In this document: positions 26,409-34,106 of the stretch, one piece after another
Layout: every line of letters begins with the position of its first letter
Numbering within the stretch: position 1 is the first letter of the stretch
Source of the DNA: Lachnospiraceae bacterium
GTDB lineage: Bacteria > Bacillota > Clostridia > Lachnospirales > Lachnospiraceae
Assembly (NCBI GenBank): GCA_004558185.1
Contig: SFDP01000007.1
Span: forward strand, 1-61,943
Direction of reading: 5' to 3'
DNA: 61,943 nucleotides
Program-made: the position numbers and the translations under genes
Notes under the pieces: model-generated
Databases searched by the model: none
Told to the model about the DNA's origin: nothing
The model's input: only the letters and a program-made list of their open reading frames with translations

Positions 26409-26480
26409 GCGCGAGTGGCTCAGCGGTGGAGCACAACCTTGCCAAGGTTGGGGTCGCGGGTTCGATCCCCGTCTCGCGCT
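26409..26480 (+). tRNA. tRNA-Gly (GCC), probable integration target
   Basis: Acceptor GCGCGAG/CTCGCGC plus T, anticodon loop TTGCCAA (anticodon GCC), T arm GGGTTCGATCCCC. A tyrosine integrase gene reads toward its 3' end from 120 bases away, the usual geometry for an element inserted in a tRNA gene. A hairpin CCTGGAAACCC/GGGTGTTCCGGG lies just downstream. Confidence 0.94.
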
Positions 26481-26601
26481 CTTTTTAATTTCCTGGAAAC
26501 CCTTGTAAAATGGGTGTTCCGGGATTTTTAATTATCAAAAAATTTGACGACAGCTTGACGATACTTTCTTTCAGTATGATTTGATATGGAATATGCGTAC
26601 G

Positions 26602-27411
26602 TTACAATGCCTTTGTCAGTAATTCATATGTCTGCGTTTCGGTAAGTGGATTAAAAATATATTGCATGGTTGTTGTAAGATTCGTATGTCCAAGCTGTTC
26701 CCTGATACAATCCAGTGGTACGCCTGCAGCGTTTAAGTTACTGGCATAAGTTTTTCTGATCTTATGAGAACTTTTTACTTTTACCCCGGTTCTTTGGGCA
26801 AACTTTTCCAATACATAATTGATTTGTCTTGCTTCCAGTCGCTTGCCATCTCTTTGGAAAATATAATCTTCTGCATGCTCTGTACAAAAATCCAATAAAG
26901 GAATATCTGTATTTTCGATTTGGGCAAGTTTGTAAAACAATTCGTATGCATTTGGTACAACAATCACAAAACGATCTGTATTGGTCTTTGTATGCTCCAC
27001 AACACTGACTGTATTCGTAGTCTGGTCTCGAAATTCTTCTCTGACAACATGGAGTTTTTTATCTTCCAATAAATCACCCCACTTTAATGTCACGAGTTCA
27101 CCAACACGAAGTCCTAAATAAAAATTTATTCTAACAGCAAGAAAAGATGCATCGTTTGTTTCCGAATACATCTTTTCAAGATAGTCATTTAGTATTTGTA
27201 ATTCTTCTGTGTTATATGTTTCTGTCCTTCCGGACTTACGAACAACCTGTCGAAACTTTACACGAATGGATACGTTTAAAAATGGATTGACCGTCAGGTA
27301 ATGTTTTCTGGTAGCATACTCAAACATACCTTTGATAATCGTCTTGAGATTAGTCCATTCGTTAGAACTGAGGTTAAAGTCTCTTACAATGCGATTGCAT
27401 TCTGTTTCCAA
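26602..27411 (-). pseudogene. Tyrosine integrase, 5'-truncated
   Basis: It holds the catalytic domain of a Tn916/phage-type tyrosine recombinase. Catalytic residues are all visible: Arg in LGLRVGELVTL, the HKIR box in SSHKIRKTYAS, His in LGHTNLTTTMQYI and the Tyr of that string. The core-binding domain (LKTIIKGMFEYATRKHYL) is present, but the first 100-130 residues with the arm-binding domain are missing. Upstream the frame runs into sequence that encodes a GNAT enzyme on the other strand. No ATG or ribosome binding site is seen at the break, so it is probably inactive. Confidence 0.8.
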
Positions 27412-27424
27412 TAGTAAGTCATCA

Positions 27425-27649
27425 ATGGATAATACCTTACGCGAGATTGGGATTGATGTAAAAAAAGAGTATCGTGGTAAAAAACTGGCTTCATTATTGG
27501 TGCATAATCTGACTGTTGCAATATTAGAACAAGAGAAAATACCGTTTTACAGTGCTTCAGTAACGAATATTGCATCACAAGCAGTTGCAATTCGTAGCGG
27601 ATACATGCCATTATGGACAGATACATTTGGAACTAGGGATATTTGCTGA
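27425..27649 (+). pseudogene. GNAT acetyltransferase, C-terminal fragment
   Basis: About 74 codons matching the C-terminal half of the GNAT_acetyltran family: EIGIDVKKEYRGKKLASLLV is the acetyl-CoA-binding region, followed by IPFYSASVTNIASQAVAIRSGY. The N-terminal half is missing; the fragment starts exactly where the integrase gene on the other strand breaks off. There is no plausible ribosome binding site. It marks a deletion or recombination junction. Confidence 0.7.
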
Positions 27650-27707
27650 CGACAGGATTGATAAATCATGATTTTTTGAAATTTCTGATGCACTCAGGAG
27701 AATTTAA

Positions 27708-27736
27708 TTGATATTTTCTGCTATTCAGTATATACT
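27708..27736 (+). promoter_or_regulatory. Promoter of the mazEF-like pair
   Basis: TTGATA (27708-27713), 17 bases, TATACT (27731-27736). The -10 lies in the palindrome AGTATATACT, followed by ATGTATGTACC, a pattern like the operators bound by MazE-type antitoxins. Confidence 0.6.
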
Positions 27737-27767
27737 ATGTATGTACCGAATGCAAGGAGGTTTACAT

Positions 27768-28010
27768 ATGAAAGCACAAGTAAAAGAATGGGGAAATAGT
27801 CAAGGAATCAGATTGCCAAAAGAAGTATTGAGAAGTGCAGGAATCACATTAAATGAGTTTTTGGATGTCACGGTATCAGATGGTGTAATCACTTTAGTGA
27901 AATCATTTCGTCATAAAACGTTGGAAGAGAGAGCCGCTGAGTTTGATGGAAAGTTAATGCTTGATGGTGAATATGAGTGGGGTGAACCTGTCGGAAGAGA
28001 GGTATGGTAA
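27768..28010 (+). CDS. MazE/AbrB-like antitoxin
   Basis: An 80-residue protein with a SpoVT/AbrB fold at the N-terminus: AQVKEWGNSQGIRLPKEVL is the classic MazE sequence, followed by LDVTVSDGVITL. The acidic C-terminal tail (FDGKLMLDGEYEWGEP) would wrap and inhibit the toxin. RBS AAGGAGG precedes ATG 27768. The stop overlaps the toxin start by one base (TAATG), so the pair is coupled. Autoregulation at the palindromic promoter is likely. Confidence 0.85.
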   Translation: MKAQVKEWGNSQGIRLPKEVLRSAGITLNEFLDVTVSDGVITLVKSFRHKTLEERAAEFDGKLMLDGEYEWGEPVGREVW

Positions 28011-28312
28011 TGGAAATTTTACATCAAGGAGATATTCTTAAAATTGAAAAAATAAAACATCCCGTATTGGTGGTTAGTAAGGATTTTTTTAATACGAGTG
28101 GTGAAATAATTGGATGTCCAATTATTAGAAATTCTACTCCGGGTCCGCTTCATATATGGATGGCTACAGAAGAAAATGAAGGTTATATACAATGTGAAAA
28201 ACTTGCATTGTTAGATATGTCTCTTCGCGGTTACAAGAAAGTAGATAGATTGCCAATTTCAGAAATAATTAACGTATCTGATGCTATTCAGGGAATTTTT
28301 GAATACATTTGA
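28010..28312 (+). CDS. MazF/PemK-like toxin
   Basis: A 100-residue protein following a MazE-like antitoxin. It begins ILHQGDILKIEKIKHPVLVVS, which fits the first strands of the MazF/PemK fold (GDI and PVLVVS), and contains CEKLALLDMS, corresponding to the conserved dimer region of MazF, with a C-terminal helix EIINVSDAIQGIF. MazF members cut mRNA at short sequences. The start is ATG 28010 with AGAGAGG about seven bases upstream; ATG 28004 is too close to the RBS. Confidence 0.75.
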   Translation: MEILHQGDILKIEKIKHPVLVVSKDFFNTSGEIIGCPIIRNSTPGPLHIWMATEENEGYIQCEKLALLDMSLRGYKKVDRLPISEIINVSDAIQGIFEYI

Positions 28313-28361
28313 TGAGAATTTTAATATGAGAAAGATTTGAATTTGTAGGGGTGAAAACATA

Positions 28362-28682
28362 ATGGCATCAAGTAAAGAATACTTAGATTTTATATTAGAA
28401 CAATTGTCAGAACTAAATGACATTACACATAAAGCAATGATGGGAGAATACATCATTTATTATCGTGGCAAAATTATTGGTGGTGTTTACGATGATAGAT
28501 TTCTTGTAAAGCCTGTAAAATCAGCAATAAAGTTAATGCCAAATGCCGAGTATGAATTGCCATATGATGGAGGAAAGGAAATGCTATTGGTCGATGAGCT
28601 GGATAATAAAGAATTTTTGGTAGAATTGTTTAATGTCATGTATGAAGAATTACCTACTCCAAAGGTTAAGAAAAAGAAGTAA
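28362..28682 (+). CDS. TfoX N-terminal-domain protein
   Basis: A 106-residue protein with the TfoX/Sxy N-terminal fold: ITHKAMMGEYIIYYRGKIIGGVYDDRFLVKP is split here into GEYIIYYRGKIIGG and DDRFLVKP for the key motifs. In proteobacteria TfoX regulates competence, but short Firmicutes versions are of unknown role and are common as solo genes in mobile regions. A basic tail ends KVKKKK. RBS GGGGTG lies ten bases upstream. AT-rich coding suggests transfer. Confidence 0.75.
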   Translation: MASSKEYLDFILEQLSELNDITHKAMMGEYIIYYRGKIIGGVYDDRFLVKPVKSAIKLMPNAEYELPYDGGKEMLLVDELDNKEFLVELFNVMYEELPTPKVKKKK

Positions 28683-28804
28683 ACAAATTCAGTTTCATGT
28701 TTCTTTAAATAATTGAATATTGAATGATTTCACATAGCTGTTAAGGAGTAATTTTTGCTCCCTAGCGGCTTATTTTATTTTCCAAGTGGAGGGAGGTGAG
28801 AAAA

Positions 28805-28978
28805 TTGAAAATTAAAAAGGTCGATGACAAACCAATGGTAATCCATACCAAACAGAAAGCCAAGATTCATACACATGAACCTAGGCAGGCTTCTATCAAG
28901 GGTAGTAACATCTATACCGTTGACCGTGACCCAATGGGTCAACAATATTTTATCGTGCCGGTTGCGGCTGTGGAATGA
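28805..28978 (+). pseudogene. Conjugative-element small protein, fragment
   Basis: A 57-residue ORF starting at TTG 28805 behind a strong GGAGGGAGGTGAG. KIKKVDDKPMVIHTKQKAKI and HEPRQASIKG match my memory of a conserved small gene in Tn916/CTn-type elements of Firmicutes, where the product is longer. Here the frame stops soon after YTVDRD, so it is probably truncated. It supports origin of this segment from a larger integrative conjugative element. Confidence 0.45.
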
Positions 28979-29261
28979 CCTTATTATACTGGTAAACAAG
29001 CATGATTGTTCTGGTTGTGGACCTGATTTAATAGGCGAATCATTGCTTAATAAATAAGGACGAAATATAATATAGCTTAGAGATGAACAGATACGACTAA
29101 TATATCAAGGGGTTTCTTAACTTGCCAAAATTCAGCCCCAAGATATTGCAATCTGTGAGAAATTAGGAAAATCTTAATGTTTTCTCATGAAATAATAAGG
29201 ATGTGCTGTGTCTGACTTTGATAATATAATAATATATACTCTTTGAAGGGAGAGTGACTTC
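28979..29261. other. AT-rich gap before vanR
   Basis: No intact gene is seen. Short coding-like debris occurs at about 29085-29175 (LAKIQPQDIAICEKLG between stops). TTAGGA (29163-29168) and TTAATG (29174-29179) are 11 bases apart and resemble the repeats before vanY, so this is probably where VanR acts on its own promoter. GTGACT and GGGAG form the vanR ribosome binding region. Confidence 0.4.
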
Positions 29262-29981
29262 ATGTCTAATAAAATATTAGTAGTCGATGACGAAACAAAA
29301 ATTGCGGATTTAATAGAAGTCTATTTGAAAAACGAAAACTACACTGTATTCAAATTTTATACGGCCCAAGAAGCCCTTAACTGCATTGAAACAACCCCCA
29401 TTGATCTTGCAATTTTGGATATTATGCTTCCTGACATAGATGGATTCACTCTATGCAAGAAAATCAGGGAACATCATACCTACCCCATCATCATGCTGAC
29501 AGCCAAAGATGCTGAGACTGATAAAATTACCGGCCTTACTCTTGGAGCGGATGATTACATTACAAAGCCGTTTCGCCCTCTGGAGATGATTGCACGGGTA
29601 AAGTCTCAGCTTCGCCGGTATCAAAAGTACAATCCTGCTCATTCTGATACCGGTGAAACCTCGTCTGCCGCATCAGAAGATAATCTTGTTTGCGGTTCCT
29701 TGACAATGAATATCAAGGCACATACCTGCTTTTTGGGGGAAACGCCCTTGGTGCTGACACCTACGGAGTTTTCGATCCTGCGTATTCTTCTGGAAAATAC
29801 CGGGAATGTAGTCAGTTCAGAAGATTTGTTTCACAAAATCTGGCAGGACGAGTATTACAGCAAATCCAACAACACCATCACTGTTCATATCCGCCACCTG
29901 CGGGAGAAAATGGGAGATAGCATGGACAAGCCCAGATTCATTAAGACGATATGGGGGGTAGGATATAAAATTGAAAGTTGA
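29262..29981 (+). CDS. vanR: VanR-type response regulator
   Basis: An OmpR-family regulator of 239 residues beginning NKILVVDDETKIADLIEVYL, with phosphoacceptor Asp in LAILDIMLPDIDG, TAKDAETDKITGL, TKPFRPLEMIARVKSQLRRY and a winged helix ending IKTIWGVGYK. The RKSQLRRYQKYN-like linker and overall sequence recall VanR of D-Ala-D-Ser type clusters (vanG/vanE/vanC). The following vanS, vanW, vanY and vanG genes give the context. It is intact and overlaps vanS by 11 bases. Confidence 0.85.
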   Translation: MSNKILVVDDETKIADLIEVYLKNENYTVFKFYTAQEALNCIETTPIDLAILDIMLPDIDGFTLCKKIREHHTYPIIMLTAKDAETDKITGLTLGADDYITKPFRPLEMIARVKSQLRRYQKYNPAHSDTGETSSAASEDNLVCGSLTMNIKAHTCFLGETPLVLTPTEFSILRILLENTGNVVSSEDLFHKIWQDEYYSKSNNTITVHIRHLREKMGDSMDKPRFIKTIWGVGYKIES

Positions 29982-31098
29982 TAAAAAAGACGAATACTTT
30001 GCTTTTCAATCCAAACTCATTCGACGAGTTTGCATGAATGTCATTACCTCTATCGTTGTGGTGGTGGGGCTGTATCTTTTCATCTGGAAACAGCGAATTG
30101 GCGATCTGATTGTATGGATTCTGGAAACCGTATTCGACATGAAGCATGAAGCAGCATTTTATTATTACAGTGACCATTTTCGAGGTAATAAAGAAATTTT
30201 TTTCGCTGTGGCCGTTCTTCTAATATTTACAGTCCTCATGGTACGAATTTTCCGGTGGGTTACCGGCTATTTCAGAGAGGTCAATCAAGGGATAGAGTCA
30301 TTGCTGGCAGACGATGAAAAGCAAATCCAGTTGTCACCGGAAATGCTGCCATTTGAGCGGAAGCTAAACTCTGTAAAACAAACTTTAGCAGAACGAAAAA
30401 TGGAAACCGCTTTGGCTGAACAGCGGAAAGACGAATTGGTTATGTACCTGGCCCATGATATTCGGACCCCACTCACATCTGTAATTGGATACCTCAATCT
30501 GTTGGAGGAAGATCCGAATATGCCCCCTGAGCAGAGGGCTGCGCGGGTTCATATTGTGTTGGAAAAAGCCTACCGACTGGAGACGATGGTAAATGAATTC
30601 TTTGAGATCACAAAATATAAATCTCAGAAAATCACCTTGTCCAAGGAAACCATCGACCTTTATTATATGCTGGTCCAACTATCGGATGAATTGTCTCCTG
30701 TTTTGGCTCCCGGGGGAAACACCGTTACCCTGCATCTTGACGAGAACTTGACTATCGAAGCCGATCCGGAAAAGCTGGCACGGGTATTCAACAACATTCT
30801 GAAAAATGCCGCATCGTATAGCTTCCCACATACCGAGATTGTGATCTCCGCAGAAAAATTGGAACATGAAGTCATCATTCGGTTTCAGAACAGCGGCGAA
30901 GATATTCCAAATGAGGCATTGGCATCTCTTTTCAATAAATTCTACCGGGTAGATCAGTCTCGTTCCTCTGATACAGGCGGCACAGGGCTTGGATTAGCCA
31001 TAGCAAAGGAGATCGTCACGTTGCATGGCGGGGCAATCAGCGCATCCAGCAAAAATCATGTGGTTACATTTACAGTCTCTTTGCCGTTGTCAAATTAG
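29971..31098 (+). CDS. vanS: VanS-type sensor histidine kinase
   Basis: A membrane histidine kinase of 375 residues. Two membrane segments (about 22-42 and 72-92) flank a short loop. HisKA has YLAHDIRTPLTSVIGYLNLL (His near 164); HATPase boxes are NNILKNAASYS, FQNSGEDI and GTGLGLAIAKEI. VanS senses glycopeptides or their cell-wall effects and activates VanR. The TTG start at 29971 overlaps vanR; GGGGGTAGGA is the likely RBS. All catalytic motifs are intact, unlike the ligase downstream. Confidence 0.85.
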   Translation: MKVDKKDEYFAFQSKLIRRVCMNVITSIVVVVGLYLFIWKQRIGDLIVWILETVFDMKHEAAFYYYSDHFRGNKEIFFAVAVLLIFTVLMVRIFRWVTGYFREVNQGIESLLADDEKQIQLSPEMLPFERKLNSVKQTLAERKMETALAEQRKDELVMYLAHDIRTPLTSVIGYLNLLEEDPNMPPEQRAARVHIVLEKAYRLETMVNEFFEITKYKSQKITLSKETIDLYYMLVQLSDELSPVLAPGGNTVTLHLDENLTIEADPEKLARVFNNILKNAASYSFPHTEIVISAEKLEHEVIIRFQNSGEDIPNEALASLFNKFYRVDQSRSSDTGGTGLGLAIAKEIVTLHGGAISASSKNHVVTFTVSLPLSN

Positions 31099-31105
31099 CA
31101 ATTTC

Positions 31106-31191
31106 TTTGCATTTTCTTAGGAATCAATCAACTTCTTATTAAAACTATCCATGCTCTTGTCCAGTAGAATGATACTGACAGGAGCATGGAT
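31106..31191 (+). promoter_or_regulatory. Structured leader and regulator repeats before vanW
   Basis: TTAGGA at 31117 with a weaker TTTGCA 11 bases earlier, then CAACTTCTTATTAAA, then a hairpin with outer stem ATCCATGCTC (31147-31156)/GAGCATGGAT (31182-31191) and inner CAGTA/TACTG. The arrangement is repeated before vanY with different stem bases. Confidence 0.65.
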
Positions 31192-31228
31192 TTGCTCTTT
31201 TATGAAACAAATCACCGAAAGGAGCGAA

Positions 31229-31873
31229 ATGATGGGAAGGATACGACTGACACAGATTTTTCCGTGCCTGCTGCCTCTGCGGAAAAAGCAGAAGATTTTT
31301 TGCTACTATATAGGAATGAGATTAGAGCATAACCGCTATTCAGAAACACGCTCCGACACCATGCTTGCCAATCCGCTCTTTTATGCCGAATGGCCGCTTT
31401 ATAATTATGAAACGGGTTATGAATTGATTTACCAGGAAAATAAAGCGTACAACTGTAGTCTGGCCGCAAGGGTTCAGGATAAAGTGATCATTGCCCCAGG
31501 GGAAACATTTTCATTTTGGAACGCTGTTCGGGATGCAAACCGGGAAGTTCCTTATAAGAATGGCTATACATTATCGGATGGAAAGCTCCAGCTGCTGCCT
31601 GGGGGCGGGCTGTGCCAAATGAGCAGTTTCCTGTATTGGCTGTTCATGCATACTTCGCTGACTGTTACAGAACAGCATACACATGGAATCGACCTTCACC
31701 GCAATACGCCCGGCATTCCCCAAGGAATTGACGCAGCGGTGGCGGAAGGCCGGCTGGATTTGAAGGTCAAAAACAACACCGCCTACACATTTCAAATCCA
31801 GATTTCTGTTGACAAATATCATATGAAAGGGAAAGTGTTGTCCGATGCAAAGCCGCGGACCGCCGCTGGATAG
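31229..31873 (+). CDS. vanW: VanW-family protein, short C-terminus
   Basis: A VanW-domain protein (function unknown, accessory in vanB and vanG clusters). Conserved parts are NCSLAARVQDKVIIAPGETFSFW (GETFSFWN is diagnostic), KNGYTL and GGGLCQMSSFLYWL, followed by HGIDLHR and NNTAYTFQIQI. The frame ends soon after, at 214 residues, whereas VanW proteins I recall are about 275, so the C-terminal third of the domain looks cut. Start ATG 31229 follows AAAGGAGCG; a longer frame from 31151 overlaps the leader hairpin and is unlikely. Confidence 0.8.
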   Translation: MMGRIRLTQIFPCLLPLRKKQKIFCYYIGMRLEHNRYSETRSDTMLANPLFYAEWPLYNYETGYELIYQENKAYNCSLAARVQDKVIIAPGETFSFWNAVRDANREVPYKNGYTLSDGKLQLLPGGGLCQMSSFLYWLFMHTSLTVTEQHTHGIDLHRNTPGIPQGIDAAVAEGRLDLKVKNNTAYTFQIQISVDKYHMKGKVLSDAKPRTAAG

Positions 31874-31899
31874 AACATAAGTAAAATCTCCCCCTTACA

Positions 31900-31984
31900 T
31901 TAGGATTTTCTTAGGAAATAAACAACTTCATATTAAAGTTCCAAGCGCTGCTGTTCAGTACAATAAATGCTGACAGGGGCGCTT
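31900..31984 (+). promoter_or_regulatory. Structured leader and regulator repeats before vanY
   Basis: TTAGGA at 31900-31905 and 31911-31916 (11-base period, as for OmpR-family sites), then CAACTTCATATTAAA, then a hairpin with outer stem AAGCGC (31943-31948)/GCGCTT (31979-31984) and inner CAGTA/TGCTG. The loop and flanks (GTTCAGTA, CTGACAGG) match the vanW leader, while stem bases differ but still pair. Confidence 0.65.
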
Positions 31985-32012
31985 TTGTTCCCCTTCAGAA
32001 AGGAGGCTTTAT

Positions 32013-32813
32013 ATGATGGAAGAAAAAATGCTGCCTGTTCCCAATGAAGGTCATCGCCGGAGGCAAAAGCAGCGGCGGAGGCGCTTTCCTTGGGGAAGTA
32101 TTGCCACAGTCATTCTGGTCGTGGCTGTTTGTGTATATGCGTTCACATTGTTTGGAGATAAAGAATCGCCTGAAAATTCCCAAGTAAACGACACCACAAC
32201 GCAGGGGCCTGATGATGTGCAAGTTGGCCTTTTGGATGAAAGCTCACCCCAAAACACGCAGACAGCAAATGATGACACCGACTGGAACTTGGTGTTGGTA
32301 AACTATGAAAACGCGATCCCCGAAAACTACGAGCCAAAACTGGTAGAGGTGCCCGGCGGTGAGAAAGTAGATGAACGCATCTATGATCCTCTCATGGAGA
32401 TGTTGGAAGCAGCAAAGGAAGGAAATTGGGATCAACTGCCTATGGTCGTATCCGGTTACCGCACGCAGAAAAAGCAGCAGCATCTCTATGACGACAAAGT
32501 GGCTGGATACCGCAAAGAGGGAAATTCCCAGAGTGAAGCGGAGGAACTGGCAAAGCAATGGGTATCTGTTCCCGGATACAGTGAACATCAAATTGGTTTA
32601 GCCGTGGACATCAACGGAGCCACCTATGATCTTTATTTCTGGCTGCAAGAAAACAGCTACAAATACGGTTTTATCTTCCGTTACCCTGGAGATAAAACCG
32701 ACATCACGGGCGTTGCCGAGGAAGTATGGCATTATCGGTATGTTGGCGTTGAGGCCGCCACAGAGATGTATGAAAAAGGGCTGTGCTTGGAGGAATATTT
32801 GGCAGAAAGGTAG
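32013..32813 (+). CDS. vanY: D-Ala-D-Ala carboxypeptidase VanY
   Basis: A membrane-anchored M15B zinc carboxypeptidase that removes the last D-Ala from peptidoglycan precursors. A basic N-terminus and one membrane segment (about 28-48) lead to a Ser/Thr/Asn-rich linker and the catalytic domain: VSGYRTQKKQQHLYD, SEHQIGLAVDI (zinc His and Asp near 190-197) and EVWHYRYVG (zinc His). All metal ligands are present. RBS AAAGGAGG sits seven bases before ATG 32013. It follows its own structured leader and so may be separately controlled. Confidence 0.88.
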   Translation: MMEEKMLPVPNEGHRRRQKQRRRRFPWGSIATVILVVAVCVYAFTLFGDKESPENSQVNDTTTQGPDDVQVGLLDESSPQNTQTANDDTDWNLVLVNYENAIPENYEPKLVEVPGGEKVDERIYDPLMEMLEAAKEGNWDQLPMVVSGYRTQKKQQHLYDDKVAGYRKEGNSQSEAEELAKQWVSVPGYSEHQIGLAVDINGATYDLYFWLQENSYKYGFIFRYPGDKTDITGVAEEVWHYRYVGVEAATEMYEKGLCLEEYLAER

Positions 32814-32821
32814 GCAGAGCA

Positions 32822-33994
32822 ATGAAAAGATTGAAAATCGCTGTTTTGTTTGGCGGCTGTTCCCCGGAGTATAGCGTGTCCCTCCAGTCCGCAGCCGCTG
32901 TGCTTCAGAATATGGACAGCAGCAAGTATGAAGCGGTAATGGTCGGTATATCAAAAATGGGCGACTGGTATTCCTACACCGGGCCGATTGAAAATATCAA
33001 AAATGACACTTGGTTTGACCCGGAAATCTGCACTCCCGCCGTGGTGTTGCCGAACCGAAGCGAATCGGCTCTCCTGGTATTTGGACAGGGGGCTATGCAG
33101 AAGATTCGTCTGGACGCCGCCTTTCCCGTCTTTCATGGTCAGAATGGAGAGGATGGGACGGTGCAGGGCCTTTTTGAATTGGCGGGCATTCCTCTTGTGG
33201 AGTGCGGCGTACTGGCGTCTGCTCTGTGCATGGACAAAGACCGCGCTCACAAGCTGGTGCAGACTGCTGGGGTGGCAATACCACATTCTATTGTTCTGGA
33301 GCACTAGATAAATCTCAACATCGTGCGGGCGAAAGCAGATGCACTTGGATACCCCATGTTTATCAAGCCCGTCAGGGCCGGTTCTTCCTATGGAATCACA
33401 AAGGTTACGGGAAGTGAGCAGCTGTCTGCTACCGCCGAACTGGCATTTCAATACGATGACCACATCATTTTGGAAGAAGCGATCTTCGGCTTTGAAGTTG
33501 GCTGCGCCGTATTGGGAAACGAGGCGTTGCTTGTGGGCGAGCCGGACGAAATGGAACTATCAAATGGGTTCTTTAACTTCAAAGAAAAGTACACCCTGGA
33601 AACTTCCACCATTCATGTACCTGCCCGTGTGACCGCAGAGCAGCGGGAGCAGATTAAGGAAAGTGCCAAACGGATTTACCAGGCGCTGGACTGTCAGGGG
33701 TTTGCCCGTGTGGATCAGTTTTTAACGCCGGATGGTAAACTTGTTTTCAATGAGGTCAACACCATTCCCGGATTTACAGCCCATAGCCGTTATCCCAATA
33801 TGATGAAGGCTGCCGGAATGTCCTTTGAACAAGTCATTTCTTCCCTTATCGAACTGGCGGTGAGGAAATATGCCAATGAAAACGGCTATAAAGTAAACGG
33901 ATTTGCCCGAGAATGCTACATCGATGGAATGTGGAATAAGGACAATGTGGAGGACTGGCTTACGGAAATTCAGCTACCCATAGAAGCAGATTAA
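32822..33994 (+). pseudogene. vanG: VanG-type D-Ala-D-Ser ligase, interrupted by TAG
   Basis: This ligase makes D-Ala-D-Ser for glycopeptide-resistant precursors. N-terminal motif KIAVLFGGCSPEYSVSLQS, FPVFHGQNGEDGTVQG, CMDKDRAHKL; C-terminal IKPVRAGSSYGITKV, the YTLETS loop region and VFNEVNTIPGFT are all well kept. A single in-frame TAG at 33305-33307 (codon 162) splits it; both parts are in the same frame and the spacing across the stop equals that of VanG, so it is a point nonsense change, not a frameshift. The product would lack the ATP-grasp domain unless suppressed. Confidence 0.9.
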
Positions 33995-34005
33995 AAGAAA
34001 CTGGT

Positions 34006-34062
34006 ATGAAAAATTTTAAAGGGCAGTCTGAAACCATTGATAATTTTGGGATTTTGGGATAG
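34006..34062 (+). pseudogene. Possible vanT N-terminal stub
   Basis: An 18-codon ORF, ATG to TAG, 11 bases after vanG, reading MKNFKGQSETIDNFGILG. The IDNF-IL string resembles the first membrane segment of VanT/acyltransferase-3 proteins. In vanG clusters the racemase vanT follows the ligase and vanXY. If correct, vanXY and most of vanT were deleted here. The match is short. Confidence 0.3.
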
Positions 34063-34106
34063 GCTAAAAACACAGGAGTGGTAAAACGCAAAAGGAGGAA
34101 TCGCAC

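Noticed and set aside
27438..27450. CGCGAGA resembling the tRNA-Gly 3' end, as a possible att site
   Set aside because: Only seven bases match (TCTCGCG on the other strand) and they are explained by the GNAT coding motif LREIG.
32626..33417. Alternative plus-strand ORFs across vanY/vanG
   Set aside because: They are frame shadows; the vanG frame has all family motifs on both sides of the stop.
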